From NCBI RefSeq assembly GCF_017220215.1, contig NZ_CP071129.1, positions 868,001 through 932,000 of the forward strand: a DNA stretch of 64,000 nt, given 5' to 3'. The stretch comes from Caballeronia sp. M1242. Lineage in GTDB: Bacteria; Pseudomonadota; Gammaproteobacteria; Burkholderiales; Burkholderiaceae. The translations under genes and the position numbers were made by a program. The notes beneath the pieces were generated by a model. It searched no databases and was not told the origin of the DNA. It saw nothing but the letters and a program-made list of their open reading frames with translations. Below, one piece after another: positions 44,166 through 54,623 of this stretch. Position 1 is the first letter of the stretch; each line of letters opens with the position of its first letter.

Positions 44166-45446
44166 ATGCAAGTCAACACAATTTCGAGGCTGGGCCGCAC
44201 GGGCACTGAGTCCTACCAACTGGTTCTCGCGAGATGGTTCGCCATCGTCACACTTTGGCTCGTACCCATCTCGACTGCGGGAGTGAATCTCGCCTCGGGC
44301 GCCTTCGCCTTGCTCGCATTGACGTCCCCCGAAGTCTGGCGGCGCGCGCCGGCGCTGCGCATGCGCTCGACAGCCGGCTTTGCCGCTCTCGTGCTTTTCT
44401 TGGCGCTGACGTTGAGTCTCGCGTATAGCTCGCCCGGCATACACGAAGCCTTCGACTTTCTGATGAAGTACCGCAAGCTCCTGTTCATTCCGCTGCTCAT
44501 TCTCGTTTTCGGCGATGACAACTCGTCCGCTTGGGCGAAGGCGGCCGTGTGGGGCCTTTTCGCGACGCTCGTTCTGGCGATGGTGCTCACGTACACGAAC
44601 TACTTCGGCTGGACGGCGGTCGGTCCAATGCACGGCACTGACGCCTTGACCAGACCTTGGGTGTTCAAAGACCACATTTCAGGCGGCCTCATGATGGCGT
44701 TTCTCGTATGCCTGTCGTTTTCGCTCGCCAAAGCGACGAAGAACGTGGGCAGCAAGGCGCTTTATCTGGTTGCGCTTGCCGCGATGGTGAACGTCCTCTT
44801 CGTGCTGCAGGGGCGCACGGGACAAGTGGTGGCGATCGCGTATATCGCGATTTTTCTGGTGGTGCACGCGACGCGGTTTCGTCGCTACGACAAGCGCACG
44901 CGCTGGGTCGTGGCGCTCGGCGCATTGACGGTGTGTGCGTGCGTCGCCGCGTTTGTGTTCTATTCGAAAGATTCGCGTCTTGCCGATACGGCGCAGGAAA
45001 TCACCCAGTTCGAGACGCAAAACAAGAATACGTCGATGGGCGTGCGGCTCGAATTCTATCGGCGCAGCATCGAACTCATGGCGCACCGGCCGATTGCAGG
45101 CTATGGCGTCGGAAGCGTGCGCAGCCAGTTCGAACGGCTCGCGAGCGCGCAGACCGGCGCGCGGGCGGCCATGGCGGGCAATCCGCACAACGAGTTCTTC
45201 TTGATGGGCGTACAGCTCGGGTTGATCGGCGTCGCGCTCTTCGTGTGGTTTCTGATTGCGGTCGCCAGGGAATGTCAGCGCCTGGTCCAGCCTGCGCGCG
45301 ATGTGGCGAACGGCTATCTTTTCGCGTTCGTCTTCGGCTGTCTCGCCAATTCTTTGTTGCTGAACTTCACCGAGGGAAATCTGTTCATCTTTCTCATCGG
45401 CATACTGATCAGCGCCGCGCCCCGTTGCGAACGCGTCGGGGCGTAA
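44166..45446 (+). CDS. waaL: O-antigen ligase family protein
   Basis: A 426-residue inner-membrane protein with about 11 hydrophobic helices and one large periplasmic loop near residues 255-340, containing FYRRSIELMAHRPIAGYGVGS and HNEFFLMGVQLG, the Wzy_C/WaaL signature with its conserved histidine. It joins O-antigen to lipid A-core in the periplasm, the last step of LPS assembly. It ends the plus-strand core cluster, 10 bases before the convergent rng gene. Confidence 0.88.
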   Translation: MQVNTISRLGRTGTESYQLVLARWFAIVTLWLVPISTAGVNLASGAFALLALTSPEVWRRAPALRMRSTAGFAALVLFLALTLSLAYSSPGIHEAFDFLMKYRKLLFIPLLILVFGDDNSSAWAKAAVWGLFATLVLAMVLTYTNYFGWTAVGPMHGTDALTRPWVFKDHISGGLMMAFLVCLSFSLAKATKNVGSKALYLVALAAMVNVLFVLQGRTGQVVAIAYIAIFLVVHATRFRRYDKRTRWVVALGALTVCACVAAFVFYSKDSRLADTAQEITQFETQNKNTSMGVRLEFYRRSIELMAHRPIAGYGVGSVRSQFERLASAQTGARAAMAGNPHNEFFLMGVQLGLIGVALFVWFLIAVARECQRLVQPARDVANGYLFAFVFGCLANSLLLNFTEGNLFIFLIGILISAAPRCERVGA

Positions 45447-45456
45447 GGGCGTGGAT

Positions 45457-46926
45457 TTACATCAACACAATGTCATACTGCTCCTGACTCAAATTCGACT
45501 CCACCTGCAACGAAACCGGCTTCCCGATGAAATCCATCAGCATCGCGAGATGCTGTGACTCTTCCTCGAGAAACAGGTCGATGACCTGCTGCGACGCCAC
45601 CACGCGAAACTCCCGCGGATTGAACTGCCGCGATTCGCGCATGATCTCGCGTAGCACGTCGTAGCAGACAGTGCGCGGCGTCTTGACCTGTCCCTTGCCC
45701 TGACACGTCGGGCAAGGCTCGCACAACACATGCGCGAGCGATTCACGCGTGCGCTTGCGCGTCATCTCGACGAGCCCCAGTTGCGAGAAGCCATTCACCG
45801 TCACGCGCGTGCGATCCCGCGACAGCGCTTTCTTGAGTTCGCCCAGTACCTGATCGCGATGCTCGACATTCTCCATGTCGATGAAATCGATGATGATGAT
45901 CCCGCCGAGATTCCTCAAACGCAGTTGCCGCGCGATGGTATGCGCCGCTTCGAGATTGGTCTTGAAGATGGTGTCGTCGAAATTGCGCGCGCCGACATAA
46001 CCGCCCGTGTTCACGTCGATGGTCGTCATCGCCTCGGTCTGGTCGATCATCAGATAGCCGCCCGACTTCAGATCGACGCGCCGCGACAGCGCCCGCTGAA
46101 TCTCCGCCTCGATGTTGTACAGGTCGAAAAGCGGCCGCTCGCCGGTGTAGTGATGCACGCGCGACGCCACCGCGGGCGTGAACTCGGCCGCGAAGTCCGC
46201 GAGCATCTGATACGTCTCGCGCGAATCGACCTGAATGCGCGTGGTCTCGTCGTTCACGAAATCGCGCAACACGCGCTGCGCGAGGTTCAGATCCTGATAG
46301 AGCAGCGTGGTCGGCGGCACGCGCTGCGCCTGCGTCACAATGGTCGCCCACGTCTTGCGCAGATAGGCGACATCGGCGGCCAGCTCCTCGCTGGATGAAT
46401 CTTCCGCGATGGTGCGCACGATATAGCCGCCTTTCTCGTCGGCGGGCAACACGGCGGTGAGGCGAGCGCGAACCGCCTCGCGTTCCGCTTCGCTCTCGAT
46501 CTTCTGCGAGATGCCGATATGCGGCTCTTGCGGCAGATACACGAGGGTGCGTCCCGCGATGCTCACCTGCGTCGACAGCCGCGCGCCCTTCGTGCCGATG
46601 GGGTCCTTCACGACCTGCACCATCAGCGCCTGGCCTTCGAACACGATCTTCTCGATCGGCACATGCGCGGCGGAGCCATGCGCCTCGCCCGCGATGCGCG
46701 GATGCCAGATATCGGCCACATGAAGGAACGCGGCGCGCTCCAGACCGATATCGATGAACGCGGACTGCATGCCCGGCAACACGCGCACGACCTTGCCGAG
46801 ATACACATTGCCGACGCGCCCGCGCGAAAGCGTGCGCTCGACGTGAAGCTCCTGAACGGCGCCTTGCTGAACCAGTGCGACGCGGGTTTCCTGCGGTGTG
46901 ACGTTGATCAGGATTTCTTCGTTCAT
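45457..46926 (-). CDS. rng: Ribonuclease G
   Basis: A 489-residue endoribonuclease, exactly the length of E. coli RNase G, that matures the 5' end of 16S rRNA and degrades some mRNAs. An S1 RNA-binding domain lies at about 35-125; catalytic acidic residues are in TIDVNTGGYVG and IIIDFIDM; the zinc link is CEPCPTC. The ATG at 46926 (MNEEILINVTPQETRVAL) is the family head; the open frame upstream overlaps maf in another frame. It lies 7 bases after maf. Confidence 0.97.
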   Translation of the reverse strand: MNEEILINVTPQETRVALVQQGAVQELHVERTLSRGRVGNVYLGKVVRVLPGMQSAFIDIGLERAAFLHVADIWHPRIAGEAHGSAAHVPIEKIVFEGQALMVQVVKDPIGTKGARLSTQVSIAGRTLVYLPQEPHIGISQKIESEAEREAVRARLTAVLPADEKGGYIVRTIAEDSSSEELAADVAYLRKTWATIVTQAQRVPPTTLLYQDLNLAQRVLRDFVNDETTRIQVDSRETYQMLADFAAEFTPAVASRVHHYTGERPLFDLYNIEAEIQRALSRRVDLKSGGYLMIDQTEAMTTIDVNTGGYVGARNFDDTIFKTNLEAAHTIARQLRLRNLGGIIIIDFIDMENVEHRDQVLGELKKALSRDRTRVTVNGFSQLGLVEMTRKRTRESLAHVLCEPCPTCQGKGQVKTPRTVCYDVLREIMRESRQFNPREFRVVASQQVIDLFLEEESQHLAMLMDFIGKPVSLQVESNLSQEQYDIVLM

Positions 46927-46933
46927 GGCCTGT

Positions 46934-47560
46934 TTAGAATTCGACGCGCGCCACGCGCAAGAGTGCTGCGGTTTCGAAAAGGGGCAGACCCATGATACCC
47001 GAATAGGACCCCTCGATTCGCTCGATGAACGCCGCCGCGCGGCCCTGAATGCCATACGCGCCCGCCTTGCCGAGCGGCTCGCCGGTCGCGGCATAGCGTT
47101 GCAGCGCAGCACGGTCCACAGCGGCGAAGCGCACCGTCGAACGCGACAGCGCGACTTCGAGCAGCGTGCCTTCGGCATCCACCACGGCGAGCGCGGTGAG
47201 CACTTCGTGCTCGCGACCGGCGAGGCGTTCGAGCATCGCGACGGCATCGGCTTCATGCAAAGGCTTGCCGAGAATCAGGCCGTCGATGGTGACGGTTGTA
47301 TCGGCGACAAGAATCGGCGCGGATGCGTGTCCGCCGGCAAGCAAACGCGCGCGGGCCGCTTTCGCCTTCAGCGCGCAGACGCGCACGACATACGCGTCCG
47401 CGGCTTCGCCCGGAAGTTCGGCTTCGAGTGCTTCGGCGTCTTCATCGGGGCGCGGCAGCAGCAGTTCGTATTGAACGCCCAGTTGCCGAAGCAACTCCTG
47501 ACGGCGCGGGCTTTGCGAGGCGAGATAAACGAAGGGGTAAGCGGAGGAGTGAGCGGACAT
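46934..47560 (-). CDS. maf: Maf-family nucleotide pyrophosphatase (YhdE-like)
   Basis: A 208-residue house-cleaning enzyme that hydrolyses dTTP/UTP or modified nucleotides. Family motifs are [12 protein letters not shown] near the N-terminus, the catalytic ADTTVTIDG, and [16 protein letters not shown], which match the YhdE branch. The ATG at 47560 begins 11 residues before the first motif; an in-frame ATG at 47617 adds unconserved residues. It is coupled to rng downstream. Confidence 0.92.
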   Translation of the reverse strand: MSAHSSAYPFVYLASQSPRRQELLRQLGVQYELLLPRPDEDAEALEAELPGEAADAYVVRVCALKAKAARARLLAGGHASAPILVADTTVTIDGLILGKPLHEADAVAMLERLAGREHEVLTALAVVDAEGTLLEVALSRSTVRFAAVDRAALQRYAATGEPLGKAGAYGIQGRAAAFIERIEGSYSGIMGLPLFETAALLRVARVEF

Positions 47561-47649
47561 CGGCGAAAAGGTCTCGAAGAATTGCGCGCGCGGTCGGACC
47601 GCACAAATCGTCGACACGACGGGAAGCCCGAGTCAAAGAGCCCAACGAC

Positions 47650-48120
47650 TCACGCGCGATGGTAGGGGTGATTCTGCGTGATGCTCCACGCGCGGTAAAG
47701 CTGTTCGGCCAGCAGCACGCGAACCATGCCGTGAGGCAGCGTTAAGCTGGAGACGCGCAACATCAGTTCGGCGCGGGCCTTCACTTCGGGCGCGAGGCCG
47801 TCCGCGCCGCCGATCACAAACGCGACATCGCGCCCGTCCTGCTGCCAGCCGGGCAGGGCGTTCGCGAGTTGCATCGTGGTCCAGTCGCGGCCGCGTTCGT
47901 CGAGCGCGACGACGCGCGCGTTCTTCGGCAAGGCGGCTTCAATTCGCTGCCGCTCGGCAGTCATCACGCTCTCGGCATTGCGTCCGGACGAGCGTTGCTC
48001 GGGCTTGATTTCCTTGAGTTCGATGCGCAGCTCGGGCGGCATGCGCTTCGCGTACTCGTCGAAGCCGGTTCCGATCCAGTCGGGCATCTTGTGTCCGACG
48101 GCCAGGATATAGAGCTTCAT
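47650..48120 (-). CDS. rlmH: 23S rRNA (pseudouridine-1915-N3)-methyltransferase
   Basis: A 156-residue SPOUT-fold enzyme that methylates pseudouridine 1915 in helix 69 of 23S rRNA on the assembled ribosome. The head [15 protein letters not shown], the knot motif VIGGADGL and the C-terminal [14 protein letters not shown] are all diagnostic, and length matches E. coli (155). It lies 14 bases after rsfS. Confidence 0.97.
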   Translation of the reverse strand: MKLYILAVGHKMPDWIGTGFDEYAKRMPPELRIELKEIKPEQRSSGRNAESVMTAERQRIEAALPKNARVVALDERGRDWTTMQLANALPGWQQDGRDVAFVIGGADGLAPEVKARAELMLRVSSLTLPHGMVRVLLAEQLYRAWSITQNHPYHRA

Positions 48121-48134
48121 GAATGCGCGAGCCT

Positions 48135-48596
48135 TCAGGCCTGCTTGCGCGCGGTCTTGCGCGCCGGGCGTTTCACCGCCGGCTTATCGTCTGCCTCGTC
48201 TTCTTCCTCGTCTTCGTCGTCGGTGACGCTCGCGCCGCCGAACATGTTCGGCTTCTGCAGCTTCACGCGCACGGGCTTGTCGCCCCAGACTTCCTCGAGG
48301 TTGTAGTACTGGCGCAGCGCCGGTTGCAGGATATGAACGACCGCGTCGCCGCAATCGACCAGCACCCATTCGCCGATCTCTTCGCCTTCCGTGCTGATGA
48401 TGTCGCCACCCGCTTCCTTGACCTTTTCGCGCACGCTGTTGGCAAGCGCCTTGGTCTGCCGGTTCGACGTCCCGCTCGCCACGACCACGCGGTCGAACAG
48501 CGACGTCAGGTGGCTCGTGTTGAACACCTTGATGTCTTGCGCCTTGACGTCTTCCAGACCGTCGATGATCGCGCGTTGCAGCTTTTGAAGTTCCAT
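48135..48596 (-). CDS. rsfS: Ribosome silencing factor RsfS
   Basis: A 153-residue protein that binds L14 and blocks subunit joining in slow growth. The RsfS core spans residues about 1-115 ([34 protein letters not shown]). Unlike the 105-residue E. coli protein it carries a tail of about 35 residues that is first acidic (DDEDEEEDE) and then basic ([10 protein letters not shown]). The ATG at 48596 begins the core. It lies between nadD and rlmH. Confidence 0.95.
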   Translation of the reverse strand: MELQKLQRAIIDGLEDVKAQDIKVFNTSHLTSLFDRVVVASGTSNRQTKALANSVREKVKEAGGDIISTEGEEIGEWVLVDCGDAVVHILQPALRQYYNLEEVWGDKPVRVKLQKPNMFGGASVTDDEDEEEDEADDKPAVKRPARKTARKQA

Positions 48597-48609
48597 GGTT
48601 GCTGTGTCT

Positions 48610-49308
48610 TTACCGTGTCCGGTACAGGTGATGTTGAACAATATAGTCCCATACGGCGGATGGGACCTGAGCGCGCAGTTCGCGCGTGCCGTCTTGCGCG
48701 CGAGCGTGCTCGCGGATCGCCGTGGCGGAGACGTCGAGGGAAAGCGATTCGTCGATCAGCACATGGCCGTGCGGACTCGCGGTTAGCACGTCCGCCGGCG
48801 CGCTGCGCGCGGCGACTTCCCGCGCCACTTCATCAGGCAGCAAGCTCATATCGAAGCCCGGCCGCGCCTCGACGCAAATGTGCGCGTAGTCGAAAAGCCG
48901 CTTCCAGTCGTGCCATGAGTCGAGCTTCACGAGCTGATCAGCGCCGATCAGAAGCGAAAGCGACGCCTCCGGGCCTTCGCGCTCGCGCCACTGAGCGAGC
49001 GTGTCGACGGTGTAAGTGGGGCCATCGCGCTCGATTTCATCGGTCGCGACGGTAATTTTCGCGCCGCCGAGATCGAGCGATTGCGCCGCCGCGCGCGTCA
49101 TCGCCAGCCGATGATGCGGCGCCGATACGCCCGCCTTCTGCCACGGCTGGCCGGCCGGCAGCAGCACGAGCTCGGTCAGCTGCAACAGCGCGGCGAAGCG
49201 CCGGGCGAGCGCGAGATGTCCGTTGTGAATCGGATCGAACGTGCCGCCGAGCAGGCCGACGCGCTTCTCGCACGGCGCGCCCGGAGTGGCGGCTAAGATC
49301 ACAGCCAT
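48610..49308 (-). CDS. nadD: Nicotinate-nucleotide adenylyltransferase
   Basis: A 232-residue enzyme that makes deamido-NAD from nicotinate mononucleotide and ATP. The nucleotidyltransferase motif [11 protein letters not shown] is at residues 21-31 and the second motif reads VSATAIRE near the C-terminus. Its start overlaps the end of hemF by 10 bases. It leads into rsfS and rlmH, a neighbourhood seen across many proteobacteria. Confidence 0.96.
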   Translation of the reverse strand: MAVILAATPGAPCEKRVGLLGGTFDPIHNGHLALARRFAALLQLTELVLLPAGQPWQKAGVSAPHHRLAMTRAAAQSLDLGGAKITVATDEIERDGPTYTVDTLAQWREREGPEASLSLLIGADQLVKLDSWHDWKRLFDYAHICVEARPGFDMSLLPDEVAREVAARSAPADVLTASPHGHVLIDESLSLDVSATAIREHARAQDGTRELRAQVPSAVWDYIVQHHLYRTR

Positions 49309-50258
49309 TCGCGGCGCACCAGAAAGTCCCGGTACAGCCGCGCTTCCGGCGTGCCGGGTTCCGGTTGCCAGTCGTAGCGCCAGTTCGCGACCGGCGGCAT
49401 CGACATAAGAATCGACTCGGTGCGGCCGCCGCTTTGCAGACCGAAATGCGTGCCGCGATCGAAGACGAGGTTGAATTCGACGTAGCGCCCGCGCCGGTAC
49501 GCCTGAAACTCGCGCTCGCGCTCGCTGTACGGCGTGTCGCGCCGCCGCTCGATGATCGGCAGATACGCGTCCAGAAATGCGTCGCCGACGCTTCGCATCA
49601 TCGCGAACGAACGCTCGAAGCCGGGCTCGGAGAAATCATCGAAGAAGATCCCGCCGATGCCCCGCTGTTCGTTCCGATGCTTCAGGTAGAAATACTCGTC
49701 GCACCACGTCTTGAAACGCGGGTACAAGTCCGCGCCGAACGGTTGCAATGCTTCGCGACATACGCCATGGAAATGCACCGCGTCTTCCTCATAGCCGTAG
49801 ATCGGCGTGAGGTCCATGCCGCCGCCGAACCAGAAGATCGGCGCTTCGCCGGGTTTCACGGCTGTGAGCATGCGCACGTTCATGTGCACGGTCGGGCAGT
49901 GCGGATTGCGCGGATGCATGACAAGCGACACGCCGAGCGCCTCGAAGCCGCGCCCCGCGAGTTGCGGACGCGCCGCGCTGGCCGATGGCGGCAGGGTGTC
50001 GCCCGCGACGTCCGAGAAACCGATGCCGGCGCGCTCGAAAAATCCGCCGCCTTCGAGAATGCGCGTCACGCCGCCGCCGCGCAGATGCGCGCCCGGCTCG
50101 CGGGTCCAGGCGTCGGTGGCGAAGGGCGTGCCGTCGAACGCGCCGAGCGTGTCGGCGATGCGCGTTTGCAGGCCGGTCAGATAGTCGCGCACCGCCGCGA
50201 TATCGTGCGATGCGTCTCTTTGTGCCTCGCGGTCCGCGCTGCGTTTCGGTTCACTCAT
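49299..50258 (-). CDS. hemF: Aerobic coproporphyrinogen III oxidase
   Basis: A 319-residue oxygen-dependent enzyme of haem synthesis that converts coproporphyrinogen III to protoporphyrinogen IX. The conserved segments [35 protein letters not shown] and [21 protein letters not shown] are present. The ATG at 50258 begins the family head; the longer frame upstream overlaps the purD terminator. Its end overlaps nadD by 10 bases, so haem and NAD genes are co-transcribed here. Confidence 0.97.
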   Translation of the reverse strand: MSEPKRSADREAQRDASHDIAAVRDYLTGLQTRIADTLGAFDGTPFATDAWTREPGAHLRGGGVTRILEGGGFFERAGIGFSDVAGDTLPPSASAARPQLAGRGFEALGVSLVMHPRNPHCPTVHMNVRMLTAVKPGEAPIFWFGGGMDLTPIYGYEEDAVHFHGVCREALQPFGADLYPRFKTWCDEYFYLKHRNEQRGIGGIFFDDFSEPGFERSFAMMRSVGDAFLDAYLPIIERRRDTPYSEREREFQAYRRGRYVEFNLVFDRGTHFGLQSGGRTESILMSMPPVANWRYDWQPEPGTPEARLYRDFLVRREWL

Positions 50259-50307
50259 CGATGGATGCACTGCGCCAGCCGGCTGGCGCGTAAGTCGTGG
50301 TTCTCTG

Positions 50308-50342
50308 CAAAACGCGCTGCCGGACGCGAGGTCCGGCAGCGC
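50308..50342 (-). terminator. Rho-independent terminator after purD
   Basis: A perfect 12-bp stem, GCGCTGCCGGAC with GTCCGGCAGCGC, and a 5-base loop lie just past the purD stop on the minus strand, followed by GTTTTGC. It separates purD from hemF transcription. Confidence 0.75.
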
Positions 50343-50368
50343 GGGTTCGGCGAAGCGGAAATTCCGCG

Positions 50369-51658
50369 TCAGCCGTGGCGGTCGGCCTGTTTGCGGCTCA
50401 CCGCCCGGTAACCGATGTCCCGGCGATACTGCATGCCGTCGAACGAGATCTGATTCACTGTATCGTAGACCACGGATTGCGCGCCGCGCACCGAATCCGC
50501 CAGCCCGACGACGCACAGCACGCGTCCGCCCGAGGTCGTCAGCTTGCCGTCAGCCAGCGTCGTGCCCGCGTGGAACGTCACGGCGTTGTCCGTTTCGGCC
50601 GGAATGCCGTTGATGCGGTCGCCCTTGCGCGGCGCGTCCGGGTAGTTGTGCGCGGCCAGCACGACGCCGAGCGCGGTGCGGCGATCCCATTCCAGTTCCG
50701 CGCCGTCGAGCTTGCCGTCGATGGCCATTTCCACGACCTTCGAGAAATCGCCCTTCAGGCGCGCCATGATCGGCTGCGTTTCCGGATCGCCCATTCGGCA
50801 GTTGAATTCGAGGGTCTTCGGATTGCCGTTCGCGTCGATCATCAGGCCCGCGTACAGAAAGCCGGTATAGCGGATGCCTTCGTTTTCCATGCCGCGCACC
50901 GTCGGCAGGATGATTTCGCGCATCACGCGGGCGTGCAGTTGCGGCGTGACGATAGGGGCGGGCGAATACGCGCCCATGCCGCCGGTGTTCGGGCCCTTGT
51001 CGCCGTCGAGCAGGCGCTTGTGGTCCTGGCTGGAGGCGAGCGGCAGCACGTGCTTGCCGTCCACCATCACGATGAAGCTCGCTTCCTCGCCGGTCAGGAA
51101 TTCTTCGATGACCACGCGCGCGCCTGCATCGCCGAACTGGTTGTCGGCAAGCATGGAATCGACGGCGGCATGCGCTTCTTCGGCGCTCATCGCGACGACC
51201 ACGCCCTTGCCGGCGGCGAGTCCGTCCGCTTTCACGACGATCGGCGCGCCTTTCGCGTCGATGTACGCGTGCGCGGCGGCGGCGTCCGTGAAGGTCTCGT
51301 ATTCGGCAGTCGGAATGTTGTGGCGCTTCATGAACGCCTTCGCGAAGTCCTTCGAGCTTTCGAGCTGCGCGGCTTCCTTCGTCGGCCCGAAGATCTTCAG
51401 CCCGCGCGAGCGGAACAGATTCACGATGCCCGCCGCGAGCGGCGTTTCCGGACCGACGACGGTCAGCGAAACGTGCTCCTTCTCGACGAAATCGGCGAGC
51501 GCGGCCGGGTCCGTGATATCGACGTTGCGCAGGCGCTCGTCCTGCGCGGTGCCGCCGTTGCCGGGCGCCACGTAGACGATCTGCACGCGCGGCGACTGCG
51601 CGAGCTTCCATGCCAGTGCATGTTCCCGACCGCCCGAACCGACGACGAGTAACTTCAT
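50369..51658 (-). CDS. purD: Phosphoribosylamine-glycine ligase
   Basis: A 429-residue ATP-grasp enzyme, second step of purine synthesis. [17 protein letters not shown] is the N-terminal signature; [18 protein letters not shown] and the [10 protein letters not shown] region are also characteristic. The ATG at 51658 has GGGGA upstream; an in-frame ATG at 51700 adds unconserved residues. A strong terminator follows. It lies after yebC on the same strand with a 198-base gap. Confidence 0.97.
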   Translation of the reverse strand: MKLLVVGSGGREHALAWKLAQSPRVQIVYVAPGNGGTAQDERLRNVDITDPAALADFVEKEHVSLTVVGPETPLAAGIVNLFRSRGLKIFGPTKEAAQLESSKDFAKAFMKRHNIPTAEYETFTDAAAAHAYIDAKGAPIVVKADGLAAGKGVVVAMSAEEAHAAVDSMLADNQFGDAGARVVIEEFLTGEEASFIVMVDGKHVLPLASSQDHKRLLDGDKGPNTGGMGAYSPAPIVTPQLHARVMREIILPTVRGMENEGIRYTGFLYAGLMIDANGNPKTLEFNCRMGDPETQPIMARLKGDFSKVVEMAIDGKLDGAELEWDRRTALGVVLAAHNYPDAPRKGDRINGIPAETDNAVTFHAGTTLADGKLTTSGGRVLCVVGLADSVRGAQSVVYDTVNQISFDGMQYRRDIGYRAVSRKQADRHG

Positions 51659-51856
51659 TTGAATCCCCGAAAAGCTTGAATGAAAACTGTGGCCGCGCAC
51701 GCGTGCGCGCCTGGTTGCGGCGCAGTCAGAGCGGTCGAAAGGCGGCTCGCGCGGACATCGGCTGCGTCACGCGCCTTCCAATCGTCGAAGCAAAGCGAAA
51801 GCCGTTCCAGTCGTGGCGCGGCTAAACCACCCAGCGCGGCGGCTGCGTGCTCCTCG

Positions 51857-52585
51857 TTACTCGTCGTTAATTGCGGCGTTCGTATAGACTTCCTGCACGT
51901 CGTCGAGATTTTCGAGCGCGTCGAGCAGCTTTTGCATCTTCACTGCGTCATCGCCGCTGAACTCGACTTCCGTCTGCGGCTTCATCGTCACTTCGGCGAG
52001 TTCGGCCTTGAAGCCCGCGGCTTCGAGCGCGTCCTTCACCTTCTGGAAATCGTTCGGCGGGCAGAGCACCTCGATACTGCCGTCTTCGTTCGTCACGACG
52101 TCGTCGGCGCCGGCTTCGAGCGCGGCGTCCATCAGCTTGTCTTCGGGCGTGCCCGGCGCGAACAGGAACTGGCCGACGTGGTCGAACATGAACGACACCG
52201 AGCCGTCCGTGCCCATGTTGCCGCCGAACTTCGAGAATGCGTGGCGCACTTCCGCGACCGTGCGCGTGCGGTTGTCCGTCATGGTGTCGACGATGATCGC
52301 CGCGCCGCCGATGCCGTAGCCTTCGTAGCGGATTTCTTCGTAGTTCGCGCCATCGACGCCGCCGACGCCGCGCTGGATCGCGCGATTGACGTTGTCCTTC
52401 GGCATGTTCGCGTCGTAGGCCTTGTCGACGGCGAGCCGCAGGCGCGGATTCGAGTCGATGTCGCCGCCGCCCATGCGGGCCGCGACCTGGATTTCCTTGA
52501 TGAGGCGCGTCCAGATCTTGCCTTTCTTCGCGTCGGCCGCTGCTTTCTTATGCTTGATGTTGGCCCATTTCGAATGACCCGCCAT
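51857..52585 (-). CDS. yebC: YebC/PmpR-family protein
   Basis: A 242-residue member of the TACO1/YebC family. The head [23 protein letters not shown] is diagnostic, followed by [12 protein letters not shown] and a C-terminal two-domain fold ([45 protein letters not shown]). Long described as transcription regulators, some members are now known to help ribosomes through proline stretches. Length is typical. Confidence 0.94.
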   Translation of the reverse strand: MAGHSKWANIKHKKAAADAKKGKIWTRLIKEIQVAARMGGGDIDSNPRLRLAVDKAYDANMPKDNVNRAIQRGVGGVDGANYEEIRYEGYGIGGAAIIVDTMTDNRTRTVAEVRHAFSKFGGNMGTDGSVSFMFDHVGQFLFAPGTPEDKLMDAALEAGADDVVTNEDGSIEVLCPPNDFQKVKDALEAAGFKAELAEVTMKPQTEVEFSGDDAVKMQKLLDALENLDDVQEVYTNAAINDE

Positions 52586-52811
52586 TACCTTTCTCCGTCG
52601 CGCGCCGCGTGAATTCGTGCGCCTAGTGTGCTGTGTTGCGTGATTATCGACCGGCCTGCGCGCTGCCTCGCTGAGTGCTTCAAAGCGGCTGCCGGGTCCG
52701 TCCGGCGACGCGGCGCGATGCTCGAACGCGCGTCGATTCCGAATGGGAAACAGACCAAAATTTTAGCATGGCGCAAAGCCCGGACAGCGGGCGTGCGCGC
52801 CGGCCCGCCGT

Positions 52812-52844
52812 GAAAACGAAACCGCCGCGCGAGGGCGCGGCGGT
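52812..52844 (-). terminator. Rho-independent terminator after upp
   Basis: ACCGCCGCGC and GCGCGGCGGT form a 10-bp stem with a 4-base loop, followed on the minus strand by TTTCGTTTTC. It lies about 35 bases past the upp stop. Confidence 0.8.
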
Positions 52845-52879
52845 CGGGCGGCGGTCGGGCGGCAAAAGCGGACGGGCGG

Positions 52880-53533
52880 TCAGTTCCTGGTGCCGAAGAG
52901 GCGATCGCCGGCATCGCCGAGACCGGGGACGATATACGCATGCTCGTTCAGATGCGAGTCCAGCGACGCCACGTAGAGCTTCACGTTCGGGTGCGCGTCC
53001 TGAAACACCTTCACGCCCTCGGGCGCGGCGACCAGCGCCACGAAGATGATGTTCTCGTCCTGCACGTTGCGCCGCTTCATCACGTCGACGGCGTGCACGG
53101 CGGAGTAGCCGGTCGCGACCATCGGATCGCAGAGAATGAAGACGCGCTCTTCCAGATCGGGCGGCAGGCGCACGAGATACTCCACCGGCCGATGATCGTC
53201 CGCGCGATACACGCCGATATGCCCGACGCGCGCCGACGGCACGAGGTCGAGCAGGCCGTCCGACATGCCGATGCCCGCGCGCAGCACCGGCACGATCGCG
53301 AGCTTCTTGCCGGCGATCACCGGCGCGTCGATTTCGACGAGCGGCGTTTCCACGCGCTTGGTCGTCAACGGCAGGTTGCGCGTGATTTCATAGCCCATCA
53401 GCAGCGTGATTTCCCGCAGCAACTCGCGGAACGTGCGCGTCGACGTGTCCTTGTCCCGCATGTGCGTGAGCTTGTGCTGGATCAGCGGGTGATTGAGGAT
53501 GAAGAGGTTGGGAAAGCGGCTGTCTTGTTTCAT
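52880..53533 (-). CDS. upp: Uracil phosphoribosyltransferase
   Basis: A 217-residue salvage enzyme that makes UMP from uracil and PRPP. The PRPP site [10 protein letters not shown] is at residues 135-144 and the uracil-binding [15 protein letters not shown] near the C-terminus. Length and motifs are typical. A terminator follows, so it is probably a single-gene unit, diverging from the SDR gene. Confidence 0.97.
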   Translation of the reverse strand: MKQDSRFPNLFILNHPLIQHKLTHMRDKDTSTRTFRELLREITLLMGYEITRNLPLTTKRVETPLVEIDAPVIAGKKLAIVPVLRAGIGMSDGLLDLVPSARVGHIGVYRADDHRPVEYLVRLPPDLEERVFILCDPMVATGYSAVHAVDVMKRRNVQDENIIFVALVAAPEGVKVFQDAHPNVKLYVASLDSHLNEHAYIVPGLGDAGDRLFGTRN

Positions 53534-53810
53534 GGGTCTCGCGCAGTGCGCGTCCTGCTCGGGTGATGGTCCTGCCGTGGGCGGTCGCGCGCGGCGCGCT
53601 TCAGAGAGCGCCGGGCCGACAGTGGCGACAGTTTACCGAAAAGGCCGCCATGACCTAAGAATAATCGCCCGCGCCGCGCCCATGCGAGCGCCGACGTTGC
53701 CGCCCCGATTCTTCTAGAATGCGCGAGAGGGTTTCGACGCGTGCAACGATGCCACGCTGCCACGCTTCAGACCGATTCGAACACTAAACGACGAACATGG
53801 AGGACGGACG

Positions 53811-54590
53811 ATGGATATGGGAATCGCAGGGCGCACTGCGCTCGTGTGCGCCGCGAGCAAGGGACTCGGGCGCGGCTGCGCGGAGGCGCTGGCCGCCGAG
53901 GGCGTGAATCTCGTCATCACGGCGCGCACGGCCGAGACGCTCGAAGCGACGGCGGCGAGCATCCGCGCGCAATACGGCGTCAACGTGCAGGCCGTCGCGT
54001 GCGACATCACGACGCCCGAAGGCCACAACGCCGCGCTCGCGGCCTGTCCTCAGCCGGACATTCTGGTGAACAACGCGGGCGGCCCGCCCCCGGGCGACTT
54101 CCGCAACTTCACGCATGACATGTGGATCAAGGCGCTCGAAGCGAACATGCTGACGCCGATCGAGCTCATCAAGCGGACGATCGACGGCATGATCGATCGC
54201 GGCTTCGGGCGCATCGTCAATATCACGAGTTCGTCGGTGAAGGCGCCTATCGACGTGCTCGGTCTGTCGAACGGCGCGCGCTCGGGGCTCACGGGCTTCG
54301 TCGCGGGCGTGGCGCGTAAGGTGGCGGCCACCGGCGTCACCATCAACAATCTGCTGCCGGGCACGTTCGATACGGACCGCGTCGCCGTCACCTTCGAGGC
54401 GCAAGCCAAAGCGCAAAACATCTCCATCGAAGAGGCGCGTGCGCGTCGCGCGCAGAGCCTTCCGGCCGGGCGCTTCGGCAATCCGGACGAGTTCGGCAGA
54501 ACCTGCGCGTTCCTGTGCAGCGTGCATGCTGGCTATATCATCGGCCAGAACATATTGATCGACGGCGGCGCTTATCCTGGCACCTACTGA
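53811..54590 (+). CDS. Atypical short-chain dehydrogenase/reductase lacking the Tyr-Lys pair
   Basis: A 259-residue Rossmann protein that aligns along its whole length with FabG-type SDRs: cofactor loop CAASKGLGRG (residues 13-22, first motif glycine replaced), NNAG at 87-90, ITSSS at 138-142 and a C-terminal INNLLPGTFDT. Where classical SDRs have YxxxK the sequence is SNGAR, giving Ser153 and Arg157 instead of Tyr and Lys. It resembles a known group of SDR-like proteins without the catalytic tetrad. It heads a cluster with mgsA and a quinone reductase. Confidence 0.88.
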   Translation: MDMGIAGRTALVCAASKGLGRGCAEALAAEGVNLVITARTAETLEATAASIRAQYGVNVQAVACDITTPEGHNAALAACPQPDILVNNAGGPPPGDFRNFTHDMWIKALEANMLTPIELIKRTIDGMIDRGFGRIVNITSSSVKAPIDVLGLSNGARSGLTGFVAGVARKVAATGVTINNLLPGTFDTDRVAVTFEAQAKAQNISIEEARARRAQSLPAGRFGNPDEFGRTCAFLCSVHAGYIIGQNILIDGGAYPGTY

Positions 54591-54623
54591 CCGGCGACAC
54601 CAAAAGAGGGGAGAAGGCAGCAC

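Noticed and set aside
52841..52862. Two tandem CGGTCGGGCGG copies downstream of upp
   Set aside because: Too short and too GC-rich to call a meaningful repeat; it lies beside the terminator stem.
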